Shown: positions 1-8,502 of the stretch, piece after piece | Numbering within the stretch: the first letter of the stretch is position 1 | Layout of the letters: each line of letters starts with the position of its first letter | Notes under the pieces: generated by a model | The model's input: only the letters and a program-made list of their open reading frames with translations | Database searches by the model: none | What the model was told of the DNA's origin: nothing | Position numbers and translations under genes: made by a program | Origin: Halanaeroarchaeum sp. HSR-CO | GTDB lineage: Archaea > Halobacteriota > Halobacteria > Halobacteriales > Halobacteriaceae | NCBI RefSeq assembly: GCF_024972755.1 | Contig: NZ_CP087725.1 | Coordinates: forward strand, 1-34,990 | Direction of reading: 5' to 3' | DNA length: 34,990 nucleotides

Positions 1-60
1 GTTAACTTGTTATATATTTAATATTTGAATTAAGCTCCATTACGGTTGTGGTTTACATAC
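1..60. other. AT-rich origin segment (possible unwinding element, left half)
   Basis: The first 45 bases are almost entirely A and T. The last 40 bases of the window are also AT-rich, so joining the two ends gives one AT-rich block bracketed by reverse-strand ORBs on one side and forward-strand ORBs on the other. Haloarchaeal origins have this layout: an AT-rich unwinding element between inverted ORBs beside an orc1/cdc6 gene. The AT content and the flanking repeats are seen; unwinding function and circularity are inferred. Confidence 0.5.
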
Positions 61-123
61 CACTACCATAACTGTTTTCCTTATTACTAGTGCTGAGCTC
101 AGTTGGGGTTGTACGGTTTTCCG

Positions 124-243
124 AAAGCTTCGGAAATAGTGGGGTGTGAGGGTTATATAAGAAATCGAGCTTCGGAAACGGCGGGGTGGGGTTTCTTTAT
201 GTGTTATGTAGCTTCGGACGCTTAGGAAACTAAGGAAGCGGTG
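124..243 (+). repeat. Origin recognition boxes (three forward ORB-like repeats)
   Basis: Two clear copies of an ORB-like element (core AGCTTCGGAAAYRGYGGGGT) lie at about 124-150 and 167-193. A degenerate copy with the same AGCTTCGGA start lies at about 209-243. The CGGAAAC core followed by a run of G matches the general form of haloarchaeal ORBs bound by Orc1/Cdc6. A TATATAAG box at 154-161 sits between the first two copies, so initiator binding would probably also affect orc1 transcription. Confidence 0.75.
154..161 (+). promoter_or_regulatory. TATA box of the orc1/cdc6 gene, embedded in the ORBs
   Basis: TATATAAG occurs between ORB copies one and two. Initiation about 25 bases downstream would give a leader of roughly 90 bases before the ATG at 277. 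GAGGAG at 264-270 could serve as a ribosome binding site. Position relative to the ORBs suggests autoregulation by the initiator, which is inferred. Confidence 0.45.
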
Positions 244-276
244 GTTTTATGCTGTTATGATAAGAGGAGACTTCAC

Positions 277-1533
277 ATGGGAATATTCCAACGGGATCGT
301 CAGGTGTTCGCTGACGCCGAACCTCTTGACGATTCGTATGAACCCGAGGATATTCGCGAACGGGATGAGGAACTCGAGAAATATCAGCGAGCTCTCCAAC
401 CCATCATTGACAACCGGCCGACGTCGAACATATTTCTATATGGGAAAACGGGTACTGGGAAGACCGTTGCCACGCAGTATATGCTGTCGCATCTGGAGAA
501 TGATGCAGCCCAGTACGACGACGTAGATCTCTCTACTGTCTGGGTTAGTTGTGAAAATCTCTCCTCATCCTACCAGGTCGCCGTCACTCTCGTAAACGAA
601 CTTCGGGGAAGTCAGGGCAAGGACCGTATCAGTACAACTGGCTACTCTCAGCAACGTGTCTTCGATATTCTCTATGAAGAACTGGATTCGTTCGGTGGGA
701 CCGTCGTGATTGTTCTCGACGAGATCGACAACATCGGCCACTCAGATGACATCCTCTATGGCCTCCCCCGGGCGCGATCGAATGGCTACGTTAGTGACGT
801 CCGTCCTGTGATTATCGGCATCAGCAACGACTTCCAATTCCGGGACAATCTTTCGCCGAAGGTGAAAGATACGCTCGCTGAAAAAGAGATTCTCTTTCCC
901 CCATACAACGCGAATCAGCTGCGCTCGATTCTCGAACCGCGAGCAGAGAAAGCGTTCCACGATGATGTCCTCGAGGGAGACGTGGTCCCGCTTTGCTCAG
1001 CATTTGCTGCCCAGGATACTGGCTCGGCCCGCCAAGCCATTCGATTACTTCGGGAGGCTGGCGAACTTGCGCAGGCAGCTGATTCAGAAACCGTGGCCGA
1101 GGCTCACGTCCGAGCCGCACAGGACGAACTCGAGAAGAACCAACTCTACGAAGGGATGCAAGAGCTCACAACACAGGGCCATGCCGTTCTAAGTGCGCTC
1201 GCGTATCACCAGGCGCTTGACCAAGTCCCGGTTCGTTCTCGCGATCTCTACGAACAGTATCTGAACATCTGCGACCGGCTCGACACCGATAGTGTAAGCG
1301 AACGGCGCGTCCGCGATCACCTCTCGGATATGAACATGCTGGGGTTGATCAGCGTCCATGAGCGAAACGAGGGAATATCCGCCGGCAGATATCACGAGTA
1401 CGAGCTTGACGTCCCATTGACAGCCGTTCTTGAGGTCCTTCTTTCGACGACGCGGTTTGAGGAATTCGGCAGCGTTATTCGATCAAAGGCTGAGGACAAT
1501 AACCTCTTGCAGTCGGATCTCACCGACTATTGA
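277..1533 (+). CDS. orc1/cdc6: Orc1/Cdc6-family replication initiator
   Basis: A 418-residue AAA+ ATPase of the archaeal Orc1/Cdc6 family, which binds ORBs and recruits the MCM helicase. Visible motifs: Walker A GKTGTGKT at residues 56-63 and Walker B VLDEID with the catalytic Asp-Glu at 148-149. A sensor/lid region follows (GSARQAIRLLREAGE, about 257-271), then a C-terminal winged helix (about 305-400) that would contact DNA. The length is typical of the family. The ATG at 277 was preferred over an in-frame GTG at 241 because GAGGAG lies just before it and family homology begins with GIFQRDRQVFADAEPL. The gene points away from the ORB set at 124-243, the usual origin arrangement, and another ORB copy follows the stop. 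No other initiator is recognisable in the window, so this is probably the replicon's own initiator. Confidence 0.93.
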   Translation: MGIFQRDRQVFADAEPLDDSYEPEDIRERDEELEKYQRALQPIIDNRPTSNIFLYGKTGTGKTVATQYMLSHLENDAAQYDDVDLSTVWVSCENLSSSYQVAVTLVNELRGSQGKDRISTTGYSQQRVFDILYEELDSFGGTVVIVLDEIDNIGHSDDILYGLPRARSNGYVSDVRPVIIGISNDFQFRDNLSPKVKDTLAEKEILFPPYNANQLRSILEPRAEKAFHDDVLEGDVVPLCSAFAAQDTGSARQAIRLLREAGELAQAADSETVAEAHVRAAQDELEKNQLYEGMQELTTQGHAVLSALAYHQALDQVPVRSRDLYEQYLNICDRLDTDSVSERRVRDHLSDMNMLGLISVHERNEGISAGRYHEYELDVPLTAVLEVLLSTTRFEEFGSVIRSKAEDNNLLQSDLTDY

Positions 1534-2055
1534 AGCTGGTCTCAGTATGCAGAGAGGGTGATCGTAGATCCTGAAGGCTCCGGAAACGGTGGAGGGTTTC
1601 CCCTACTGAAGAGAGTCGTTAGGATTGGCGGTCGATTCCGGTATTATACAGATAGAATCACTCACCACCTTTCCTATCATCCTACCACTCTAGTTTCTGA
1701 ATCGCATCTGAACGGTGCCACAATGGCCACAGACCCATCAATAATTCTTGTATTTCTTTCTTGTCTGCGTTTCTTGTCTGTCTTTCTTTTGTGGCTGTAT
1801 TCTATGTGGGGATGAGATTGAGAATAACTATATTATAGAAATAGAAGCCTCATAACCCTACATCTCCCCCTAGCAAACCAATGATGCCATTTATATTGGG
1901 AATATTGGGAATTTATAAGTGAATTTTATCCACCGTGTTCGGATCAATTGCACGGTGGCCGCCCAATCCATCTTCAAGGAATTCGAACTTACCGGACCCC
2001 CATCTCTCCACCACATATGTATTTGAGTGTGATGCCCATTGCATGACTCATTAGA
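1534..2055. other. Intergenic region with one ORB-like repeat
   Basis: No convincing gene. A forward ORB-like copy lies at about 1574-1603 (core GGCTCCGGAAACGGTGGAGG). It is nearly identical to the copy at 5955-5985 and to the reverse copy at 34834-34856. A short tandem of TTGGGAATA occurs near 1896-1912, and a TATA-like CATATGTATTT near 2013-2024 may be the promoter of the following gene. Open frames here are short and of low coding character. Confidence 0.55.
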
Positions 2056-5000
2056 ATGTCCGCAACGGGCACACAAACGGAATTTGACGTCTCTGAATTC
2101 GATACGTCCGTTTCAACAGAAGCGACTGATGCCGTCGTTCGAACGATCGACGAAAGCATCGCGAGGATACGGGAGCAAGTCGACGATAAAATCCTCGACG
2201 AGCTCTTCGAGATGGATCCAGGTCGCTACACGATGCGATCTGATTTTACCCGTGACCAACTCGATCCGGAACCATTTACGAAAAGTCGAGTCATCGAGCC
2301 GCTTTTACAGACGTTAGGATACGAAGACTACGGGTATGAAGCAGGGAGCTTCGCCGCTGAACGGGGTGAGCAAGCTGACTATGCGATTTCTCTTCGCGAT
2401 ATCGATAGCGTGGACTCCAGCCGTCTTTTGATCGAAGCCGAACCCATCAACAAAGTTCTCCAGGACCGTGGCCACGGCCTCGATCAAGTCAAGAGCTGGT
2501 TGAGTCAGCGCGAATTCGAATCCGATTTTGGATTCGCAACAGACGGCATTCGCTGGATTTTCGTGCGCTACGATCCCGACAGTTACAGCCACAATATTAT
2601 CGAATCAATCGATTTGCGACCCGTGTTTTCCGCTCTCTATGATAACGCCACAGGAGAACACAAACCGCCGGAAGACGTTCTCACCGAGGACGATATTCAG
2701 CTCGTTTCAAGACTCATTCGGACGTTTCAGTACGAGAATTTCGTCGCGATTATCGACGACGCTTCCGAGGTAATCAAACGCAAGCAGGAGGATATCACGG
2801 ACGACTTCTACGACGACTACATTCGGTTCGTGTTCGGCGTAGCAGACGATCCCGACGAGCGGCGCTCGCGGAGTCTCATTGGCGATGGTATCATTCCGCC
2901 CGAGGAAGCCGATGGCGATGCAGTCAGGCTGTTCGCCGTCGATTTAATGAATCGGCTTATCTTCATCAAGTTCCTCGAGGACAAACGAATCGTTCGACAG
3001 GACTTGCTCAGGCTTCTTAGGGATACGTACGAAGATGGCGTCTACCCGCAATCGCTCTACAAGACGTTTTTCGACCCGCTATTCTACGACGTGTTCAACG
3101 AGAAACCCGAGAGCCGGGATGAACAGGTCTCTTCTCTCGACGTCTATTCTGGTATTCCATACCTGAACGGCGGACTCTTCCGGCCAGAATTGAATGGTGG
3201 ATCCGGCCTCAGCGAGCGCACGTTCGATGTTCGGGACACCGTATTGAAATCGATCATCGATCTCCTCGAGAAGTACCGATTTTCCACGGAAGGTGGCCCT
3301 GCGGACATCGACCCAAGCGTCCTGGGAAACGTCTTCGAGAAAACCATCAACTATCTCACGACCGACCCAGGCGACCAGAACGCCGATCTCGGAGCGTACT
3401 ACACGCCGAAGGAGATCACACGATTCTCCGCCGAGGAAACGGTTCGCCCGGCGCTGAAAGAGCGGTTCGAGACTGTGCTTCGGGAAGAGAGGGGATGGCC
3501 CGAAGCTGAAATCCAGCAGTATGAGACGCTATACGAGTTGATTGACGGCCTGCCAGGGTCGGGTGATTTAATCACCGCACTCCTTTCCGAAATGGACGAT
3601 TTCTACGTGGTCGACCCTGGAATGGGGAGTGGCCACTTCCTCACGTCCGTCATCGAAGAAATCGTCAACGTGCGGCAGGCCCTCTACACCCAACAGGAGA
3701 CATACCCGAGCCGTCACCGTCTCAAGAAAACTACCGTCCAGAACAACATTTACGGAGTCGATATTATGGAGCCAGCCGTCGAGATCGGCAAGCTTCGTCT
3801 TTGGCTGTCCATCATCTCCGAACTGCGAGAAGGCGACCTCGAGGACCTCGACGTCGAAGAGATTGCGCTACCGAACATCACGTTCAACGTGCGCCAGGGC
3901 AACAGCCTCATTGGGTACGTCGGCTTTCCCGAGGAAACGGCGGATGGAGTCGCGACGTTCGAGCGGTGGTCAGAGGATAGCGTCCGGTCACGGTACGAGG
4001 ACGTCATCGAAGAAATCGAACTGTACGAAGAGACCAACGCCTTCCCCGAGAAGGCCGAACGCCACCGGCAGAAGGCTAAGGAACTGCTCACCACATACCG
4101 AGAAGAGTTGGATGATGAAATCCTTGCAGAATTCCGAGACACAGTACCGGAAGTGAGTGAAGGCGATTTAGATGAGTACACACCGTTCCACTGGGTACTC
4201 GAGTTTGCAGAAGTCTACGCCGAAGGTGGTTTCGACGTAATTATTGGCAATCCACCATGGGATCGTCTTCGGCCCACTCGAGACGATTTCTTTGCTCGCT
4301 ACGACAGCGAATTCATGTCCCTGCCGCCGGGCGAGAAGGACCAACGACAAGAAGCCCTCCTCGAGGACGATACCATTGCAGACGGGTGGAATGGATACCA
4401 ACACGAGATAGAAATCGTTTCTCAGTACTTCCATGAGCAGTACGAGATGCAAACGCCCACCATCGGAGGCACCACGCAGGGCACCGAAAACGATCTATCG
4501 GCTCTCTTCTTGGAGCGTGTATTCAGTCTCGCTAAAGACGGGGGATACGCTGCTCAAGTCCTTCCGGGCGCGATATTCAACGGTGCGTCAACGAAAGACC
4601 TCCGCACCCATCTTCTCGATGAAACGACTGTTCAAAAGCTGGTTACTTTTGAGAACCGAGGGATATTCCCCGAGATAGACACCCGATACAACTTCGGCGT
4701 AATCGCATTCAAAAACGAGGGGCGGACTGAGGACCTCCACGGGATCTTCCAACAGGTGGGAATGGACTCCCTGCAAGATTTCGACGACGTCGCGTTGACG
4801 ATACCACGCAGGGTTCTCCGGGAATACTCCCCTGAAGCTCGAATCTTCCCTTACTTGCAGTCACAGCAGGAAGTCGAAGTCCTCGACACCATCTTAGCCC
4901 ACCCGCCGATCAGTGATGATTCCCAGCGTAGGTGGTATGCAGAACCATATGCAGAACTACATCGGACAAGTGACACTGATCGTTTCGTAGAGGAGCCCTC

Positions 5001-5892
5001 AGAAGGAGACTATCCGGTATACGGGGGAAGCAACGTCTACCAGTTCAGCTACGACCCGTCGTTCGTCGATATCGAACCGCCCGAATTCTGGAGCGTGGGG
5101 GAAGACGTCAACCCAGACGCGAGCGCCAAGCGCCGAATCCGCGAGAAGAATTTGCGGCGGCTGAAGCGAGCTCTCTACGACGAATTCGACGGCTCCGGGT
5201 CACAAATCGGGTTTGTGAATGATCTACTGGAAAAACACCGAAGCGAGGAACTCACCGGGGAAGACGTCCTCCTGGATTCTACTGAATATCGGATCGTGTT
5301 CCGGGATGTGGCCAGAGCATCAGACGAACGAACAATCATCGCTTCCGTCATCCCAGACGGTATCGTGTGCACAAACACCCTTCACACGATCCGGCCATAT
5401 GAAATCAATCCAAGAGAGGAGCTTCTTTCTAGGTCCCCCCTTCATCCTGTCTATGACAGAATTTTCTCCGACGAATCACTATTCTTAGCCCTCGGGCTCC
5501 TCAACAGTATCCCCTTTGACTACCTGATGCGTACAAAAGTGGACACTCACATTGTGATGTATAAGTTCAAAGAGTCGCAGGTTCCCAATCTCACCGAAGG
5601 CGACGATTGGTTCGAGTACATCTGGCGGCGAGCAGCGCGTCTCAATTGCTATGGAGACGAATTCGAAGAGATGCGCGACCGCCTCGGCGGACTCTCACCA
5701 GCAACAGATCCCGACGAGCGCGAAGAAATCCAGGCCGAGCTCGACGCCGCCGCGTTTCACGCCTATGGACTCGGTCGACAACAGACGGAATTCATCCTCG
5801 ATGACTTCTATCAGGTACAGAATCCTCGTCGCATGACCGACGAGTATCTTGATCTCGTCCTCGAGAAGTACGTCCATCTAAGCGAAACGTAG
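2056..5892 (+). CDS. Type IIG restriction-modification enzyme, Eco57I/MmeI-like (fused endonuclease and adenine methyltransferase)
   Basis: A 1278-residue single-chain enzyme. The N-terminal part carries a PD-(D/E)xK-like nuclease signature: Asp at about 107 in QADYAISL, then LLIEAEPINK with Glu 127 and 129. The third site is Glu-Ala-Glu, not the usual E-x-K, which is worth checking for activity. The central part is an N6-adenine methyltransferase: SAM-binding motif I DPGMGSGHFL (about 518-530), DIMEPAVEIGKLRLW downstream, and catalytic NPPW at 732-735. The last 450 residues would be the target recognition domain and a helical tail. Such enzymes cut unmethylated foreign DNA and methylate self DNA from one polypeptide, so no separate specificity gene is needed and none is seen. 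The ATG at 2056 is the first in frame. An ORB-like repeat follows the stop. It could instead belong to a PglX-like branch, but no BREX partners are present. Confidence 0.85.
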   Translation: MSATGTQTEFDVSEFDTSVSTEATDAVVRTIDESIARIREQVDDKILDELFEMDPGRYTMRSDFTRDQLDPEPFTKSRVIEPLLQTLGYEDYGYEAGSFAAERGEQADYAISLRDIDSVDSSRLLIEAEPINKVLQDRGHGLDQVKSWLSQREFESDFGFATDGIRWIFVRYDPDSYSHNIIESIDLRPVFSALYDNATGEHKPPEDVLTEDDIQLVSRLIRTFQYENFVAIIDDASEVIKRKQEDITDDFYDDYIRFVFGVADDPDERRSRSLIGDGIIPPEEADGDAVRLFAVDLMNRLIFIKFLEDKRIVRQDLLRLLRDTYEDGVYPQSLYKTFFDPLFYDVFNEKPESRDEQVSSLDVYSGIPYLNGGLFRPELNGGSGLSERTFDVRDTVLKSIIDLLEKYRFSTEGGPADIDPSVLGNVFEKTINYLTTDPGDQNADLGAYYTPKEITRFSAEETVRPALKERFETVLREERGWPEAEIQQYETLYELIDGLPGSGDLITALLSEMDDFYVVDPGMGSGHFLTSVIEEIVNVRQALYTQQETYPSRHRLKKTTVQNNIYGVDIMEPAVEIGKLRLWLSIISELREGDLEDLDVEEIALPNITFNVRQGNSLIGYVGFPEETADGVATFERWSEDSVRSRYEDVIEEIELYEETNAFPEKAERHRQKAKELLTTYREELDDEILAEFRDTVPEVSEGDLDEYTPFHWVLEFAEVYAEGGFDVIIGNPPWDRLRPTRDDFFARYDSEFMSLPPGEKDQRQEALLEDDTIADGWNGYQHEIEIVSQYFHEQYEMQTPTIGGTTQGTENDLSALFLERVFSLAKDGGYAAQVLPGAIFNGASTKDLRTHLLDETTVQKLVTFENRGIFPEIDTRYNFGVIAFKNEGRTEDLHGIFQQVGMDSLQDFDDVALTIPRRVLREYSPEARIFPYLQSQQEVEVLDTILAHPPISDDSQRRWYAEPYAELHRTSDTDRFVEEPSEGDYPVYGGSNVYQFSYDPSFVDIEPPEFWSVGEDVNPDASAKRRIREKNLRRLKRALYDEFDGSGSQIGFVNDLLEKHRSEELTGEDVLLDSTEYRIVFRDVARASDERTIIASVIPDGIVCTNTLHTIRPYEINPREELLSRSPLHPVYDRIFSDESLFLALGLLNSIPFDYLMRTKVDTHIVMYKFKESQVPNLTEGDDWFEYIWRRAARLNCYGDEFEEMRDRLGGLSPATDPDEREEIQAELDAAAFHAYGLGRQQTEFILDDFYQVQNPRRMTDEYLDLVLEKYVHLSET

Positions 5893-6108
5893 CCATTCAC
5901 TCGTCGATCGGCGGTCGGACATCGCGAGCACGAAAATCAACCGATTTCAAGGCTGAAAGCTCCGGAAACGATGGAGGGTGTCCCCCAATAAAGGGAGTTG
6001 TTTTGGAACTTATGCTGGATAAATGAATGTGGATTCTAGAGGGCCCTACAAGGATCAATACCCCCACCCCACTGTTTCATGTGTTCAGGAAATTGTTCGG
6101 TGGCCGAC
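5893..6108. other. Intergenic region with an ORB-like repeat
   Basis: A forward copy at about 5955-5985 (AAAGCTCCGGAAACGATGGA then GGGTG) matches the ORB copies near both window ends. It lies more than 5 kb from the origin. No gene is supported here. Confidence 0.55.
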
Positions 6109-7014
6109 TTAGCGCTCCAGTGCCTCTCTTAGATCACTTCCAGGAGATCCAAAGATATCATCGAACTCATTGGGTTGGTCCTCTGCAAATGTTCGTAGTT
6201 TCTCTCTGGATGCAATTCCAAATTCGAGCGCTAGGTAATCCTTGGTCGCCGCTCCAATTCGTGGAAGCTCAGCGAGATCGTCTTCGTATTCCAGCTGATG
6301 CGCTTCCAACCACTCGTGAGCCTGTTCAAGGGCTTCATCGGGGGCTAACGACTCATCCGGTCCTGCTTCGACTGAGCGGCCTTTCCGATACCATGCGTTC
6401 CGCTCTGCTTCTGGCGCGTTGCACGCGATTGTAGTACTACCTTCCGGCGCTGGACTGATGGTGAGGTTGAATCGACCGGGAGAAACCCATCGAATCCGGT
6501 TTGAGGATGCCTCCACGAGGTCCCATCCTGTGAACGAGTCCTTTGGATTCAGAAGCTGTAGCGGGCCTGTATCACCGAATGTGCTTCCCGACGAGAACCC
6601 ATCGAGATAGTTCGTCGCTATACTGGAGACGATGTCGCGGTCCACACCGGTATCCCGCGAAATATCGACCGGATCTGCTGTCCCCAGAAGATCGTCGACC
6701 GTTGTGTAGCCTCCGTCGGCAAACCCCACGAGCCGGTCACGATTCATTAGGTCCTCGTGGTGCAGCTGGTCATCAATCCCGGTTTCTTTGAGGTGGTAAA
6801 GATACTCTTGGGCGACCGAGTCCTCGAAGCGGATTTTTCCACCTTCTATTTCGCTCGATTTGAGCGCTTCAATGAGTGTTGGGAAGGAGTATGAGGATTT
6901 GAATAGCGGATCCCATTCCTCCTCGTCATCGTCAAATACCTCCAGATCGGTTTCTGGTTCGAAGTAGATAGGCCGATTAGCGTAGGCAAATTCGAGAAGT
7001 GAGACTGATACCAT
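6109..7014 (-). CDS. Unknown protein with helix-hairpin-helix-like segments
   Basis: About 301 residues from the ATG at 7014. I do not recognise a named family. The C-terminus has a helix-hairpin-helix-like stretch (ELPRIGAATKDYLALEFG, followed by a helical segment), and the middle has a second such segment (TVDDLLGTADPVDISRDTGV). Both resemble the DNA-backbone-binding HhH repeats of repair proteins and topoisomerases. The open frame extends to 7320, but that would overlap the divergent gene at 7123. I chose 7014 because a TATA-like box (ATCTATTTAAT on this strand, 7043-7055) lies about 30 bases upstream, fitting a leaderless transcript; an ATG at 7086 is the alternative. The divergent neighbour is a CoiA-like nuclease, so a shared role in DNA processing or defence is plausible but inferred. 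Confidence 0.7.
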   Translation of the reverse strand: MVSVSLLEFAYANRPIYFEPETDLEVFDDDEEEWDPLFKSSYSFPTLIEALKSSEIEGGKIRFEDSVAQEYLYHLKETGIDDQLHHEDLMNRDRLVGFADGGYTTVDDLLGTADPVDISRDTGVDRDIVSSIATNYLDGFSSGSTFGDTGPLQLLNPKDSFTGWDLVEASSNRIRWVSPGRFNLTISPAPEGSTTIACNAPEAERNAWYRKGRSVEAGPDESLAPDEALEQAHEWLEAHQLEYEDDLAELPRIGAATKDYLALEFGIASREKLRTFAEDQPNEFDDIFGSPGSDLREALER

Positions 7015-7042
7015 TCTCACTGATGGCTGACTGACTCTCGGA

Positions 7043-7096
7043 TTAAATAGATATGCCTCTCTAGCGACCTCGCAATAGGGTATCATTCTATAGGTG
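7043..7096. promoter_or_regulatory. Divergent promoter pair
   Basis: A TATA-like element for the reverse-strand gene lies at 7043-7055 (plus strand ATTAAATAGAT). A second for the forward gene lies at about 7087-7095 (TTCTATAGG). Each is about 30 bases from its ATG (7014 and 7123), the spacing of haloarchaeal leaderless promoters. Both assignments are by eye. Confidence 0.45.
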
Positions 7097-7122
7097 GAGA
7101 GTGCTACCCTACAACAACTAGC

Positions 7123-8226
7123 ATGCCGTTCTTGGCCCTCTACGACGGTATCGAGGTCATTCCGAACCAGGTGCAGAAAGGGGATTTCCTCGAGTGCCCC
7201 AAGTGCGGCGATCAATTGAAAATTCGCGACTCGCATCGCCGTGAGGGGTCGTTTGTCGCGCGACATTTCTATCACGCTGCTGAAGAAGAGACCGACTGTG
7301 GCGGCGAATCTCCACCTCATTTGCGGATGAAATCGATTGCGTACTCGAAGCTCACGACAGAGTATCCTGACGCAACAATAGGGCTAGAGCAACCGCTCGC
7401 TGATCGGCGTGCTGATATCCTCGTTGAGTTTCCAAAGCCACGGTTCCCAGAGGGTCGTGGCATCGGTGTGGAGGTGCAGCACAAGCATGAAGACAAGGAC
7501 GTCGACACTGTTACGGCGGAGTATCTCGCTGAGGAGTATAGCGTTCTCTGGCTGGATCAGGAGGACTTCTCTGGATTCAACGTCGATCTCTCTGGCATCC
7601 TCTCGACGTGGCCTCACGCGGTGCAACACGACTTCAGCGACGGCTATCATGGCGTCATTCACTGGTTGCGACAACCGAAGCCAACAAATTTCTCGATAGA
7701 CGTTGTGCTCCCGCAAGAATATCTAGCTGAACACAGCGAGAGTCTCCGTCGGGCATGGGAGTACGGGAAGTTCGAACAAGGAGGAAAATCGGACTGGAAC
7801 GATCTCGGATTCTGGTGGTTGAGTGCCTCGTATAACCCGTACCAAAAGTGGATCAAACTAACCGAGGCGCCTGACGGGCGGACGATGCTTCAGCTGGGGA
7901 AGCAGGTCCGCGGTACTGAACAGGTTCTTGCACCGGTTCAGACTGGACACTCTCGGAATCGTGGTAAAGTACATAGCTTGGCTTATGAGGTCGACTCAAC
8001 AGATACCTCCGCTGGCGAGTGGGCAGATATCGAAAAGGCGTGGCTCGAAACCGGAGTACGAAGCACTTCAGTCATGCTCAAGCTTGTTGCCACCCCGAGT
8101 GGCGATCTCGCTCTTTCGTTGGGGAAGTACAAGGAGAATAGCGACGACGAGTTCATCACCGTCTCAACTGAGTTCAATCGTAACCTCAAAGAGAACCTCC
8201 ACCAGCTCGCTAACCTTCTGGGCTGA
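7123..8226 (+). CDS. CoiA-like nuclease (zinc-ribbon plus PD-(D/E)xK fold)
   Basis: A 367-residue protein resembling the competence protein CoiA family. An N-terminal zinc-ribbon-like region has C25-x-x-C28, HFYH at 48-51 and C59. It is followed by the family-like PPHLRMK segment (His 66) and a nuclease core with Asp 98 in RRADILVEF and E117-V-Q119 in IGVEVQHK; the E-x-Q form of the PD-(D/E)xK site is typical of CoiA. The remaining 200 residues are unassigned. In bacteria CoiA is needed for processing incoming DNA during transformation. On a haloarchaeal plasmid beside a restriction enzyme, a role in restriction or processing of foreign DNA is equally plausible. A TATA-like box at 7087-7095 supports the ATG at 7123. 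It diverges from the HhH-like gene. Confidence 0.75.
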   Translation: MPFLALYDGIEVIPNQVQKGDFLECPKCGDQLKIRDSHRREGSFVARHFYHAAEEETDCGGESPPHLRMKSIAYSKLTTEYPDATIGLEQPLADRRADILVEFPKPRFPEGRGIGVEVQHKHEDKDVDTVTAEYLAEEYSVLWLDQEDFSGFNVDLSGILSTWPHAVQHDFSDGYHGVIHWLRQPKPTNFSIDVVLPQEYLAEHSESLRRAWEYGKFEQGGKSDWNDLGFWWLSASYNPYQKWIKLTEAPDGRTMLQLGKQVRGTEQVLAPVQTGHSRNRGKVHSLAYEVDSTDTSAGEWADIEKAWLETGVRSTSVMLKLVATPSGDLALSLGKYKENSDDEFITVSTEFNRNLKENLHQLANLLG

Positions 8227-8241
8227 CTAGCGGGTGAACGC

Positions 8242-8476
8242 CCATCGGAAACGACACTCTCTCAAATCCATCGGAAACGACATTGTGTTCATTCTATTTA
8301 ATCTTCTCAAGGGATTCCATCTCCTAGAATCCATTCCCCGGATGCGAGATATACCGCGATATCCCTTTCCAAAAATCTACTTTTACTAATATCTGAAAAT
8401 ACGGTGGTGTATGGGGATTTCCCCACTGGAAATACCACTATCAAAATTTCCAACCCATCGGAAATACCACTCTCTC
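8242..8476 (+). repeat. Four dispersed direct repeats between convergent genes
   Basis: Copies at 8242-8263, 8268-8287, 8423-8442 and 8455-8476 share CCATCGGAAAYRMCACT followed by CTCTC in two of them. All are on the plus strand, as two pairs of tandem copies about 150 bases apart. The CGGAAAC core is shared with the ORBs but the G-run is absent. They fill the gap between the CoiA-like gene and the convergent gene at 8503. Function unknown. Confidence 0.6.
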
Positions 8477-8502
8477 GAAGAAGCCGTCCAATTACCCCTC
8501 CA

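Noticed and set aside
1558-1815. 85-codon frame on the plus strand
   Set aside because: It covers an ORB copy, has an unnatural hydrophobic end and lacks haloarchaeal codon use.
2056-5892. BREX or DISARM methyltransferase
   Set aside because: No other BREX or DISARM genes nearby, and the nuclease-like N-terminus fits a type IIG enzyme.
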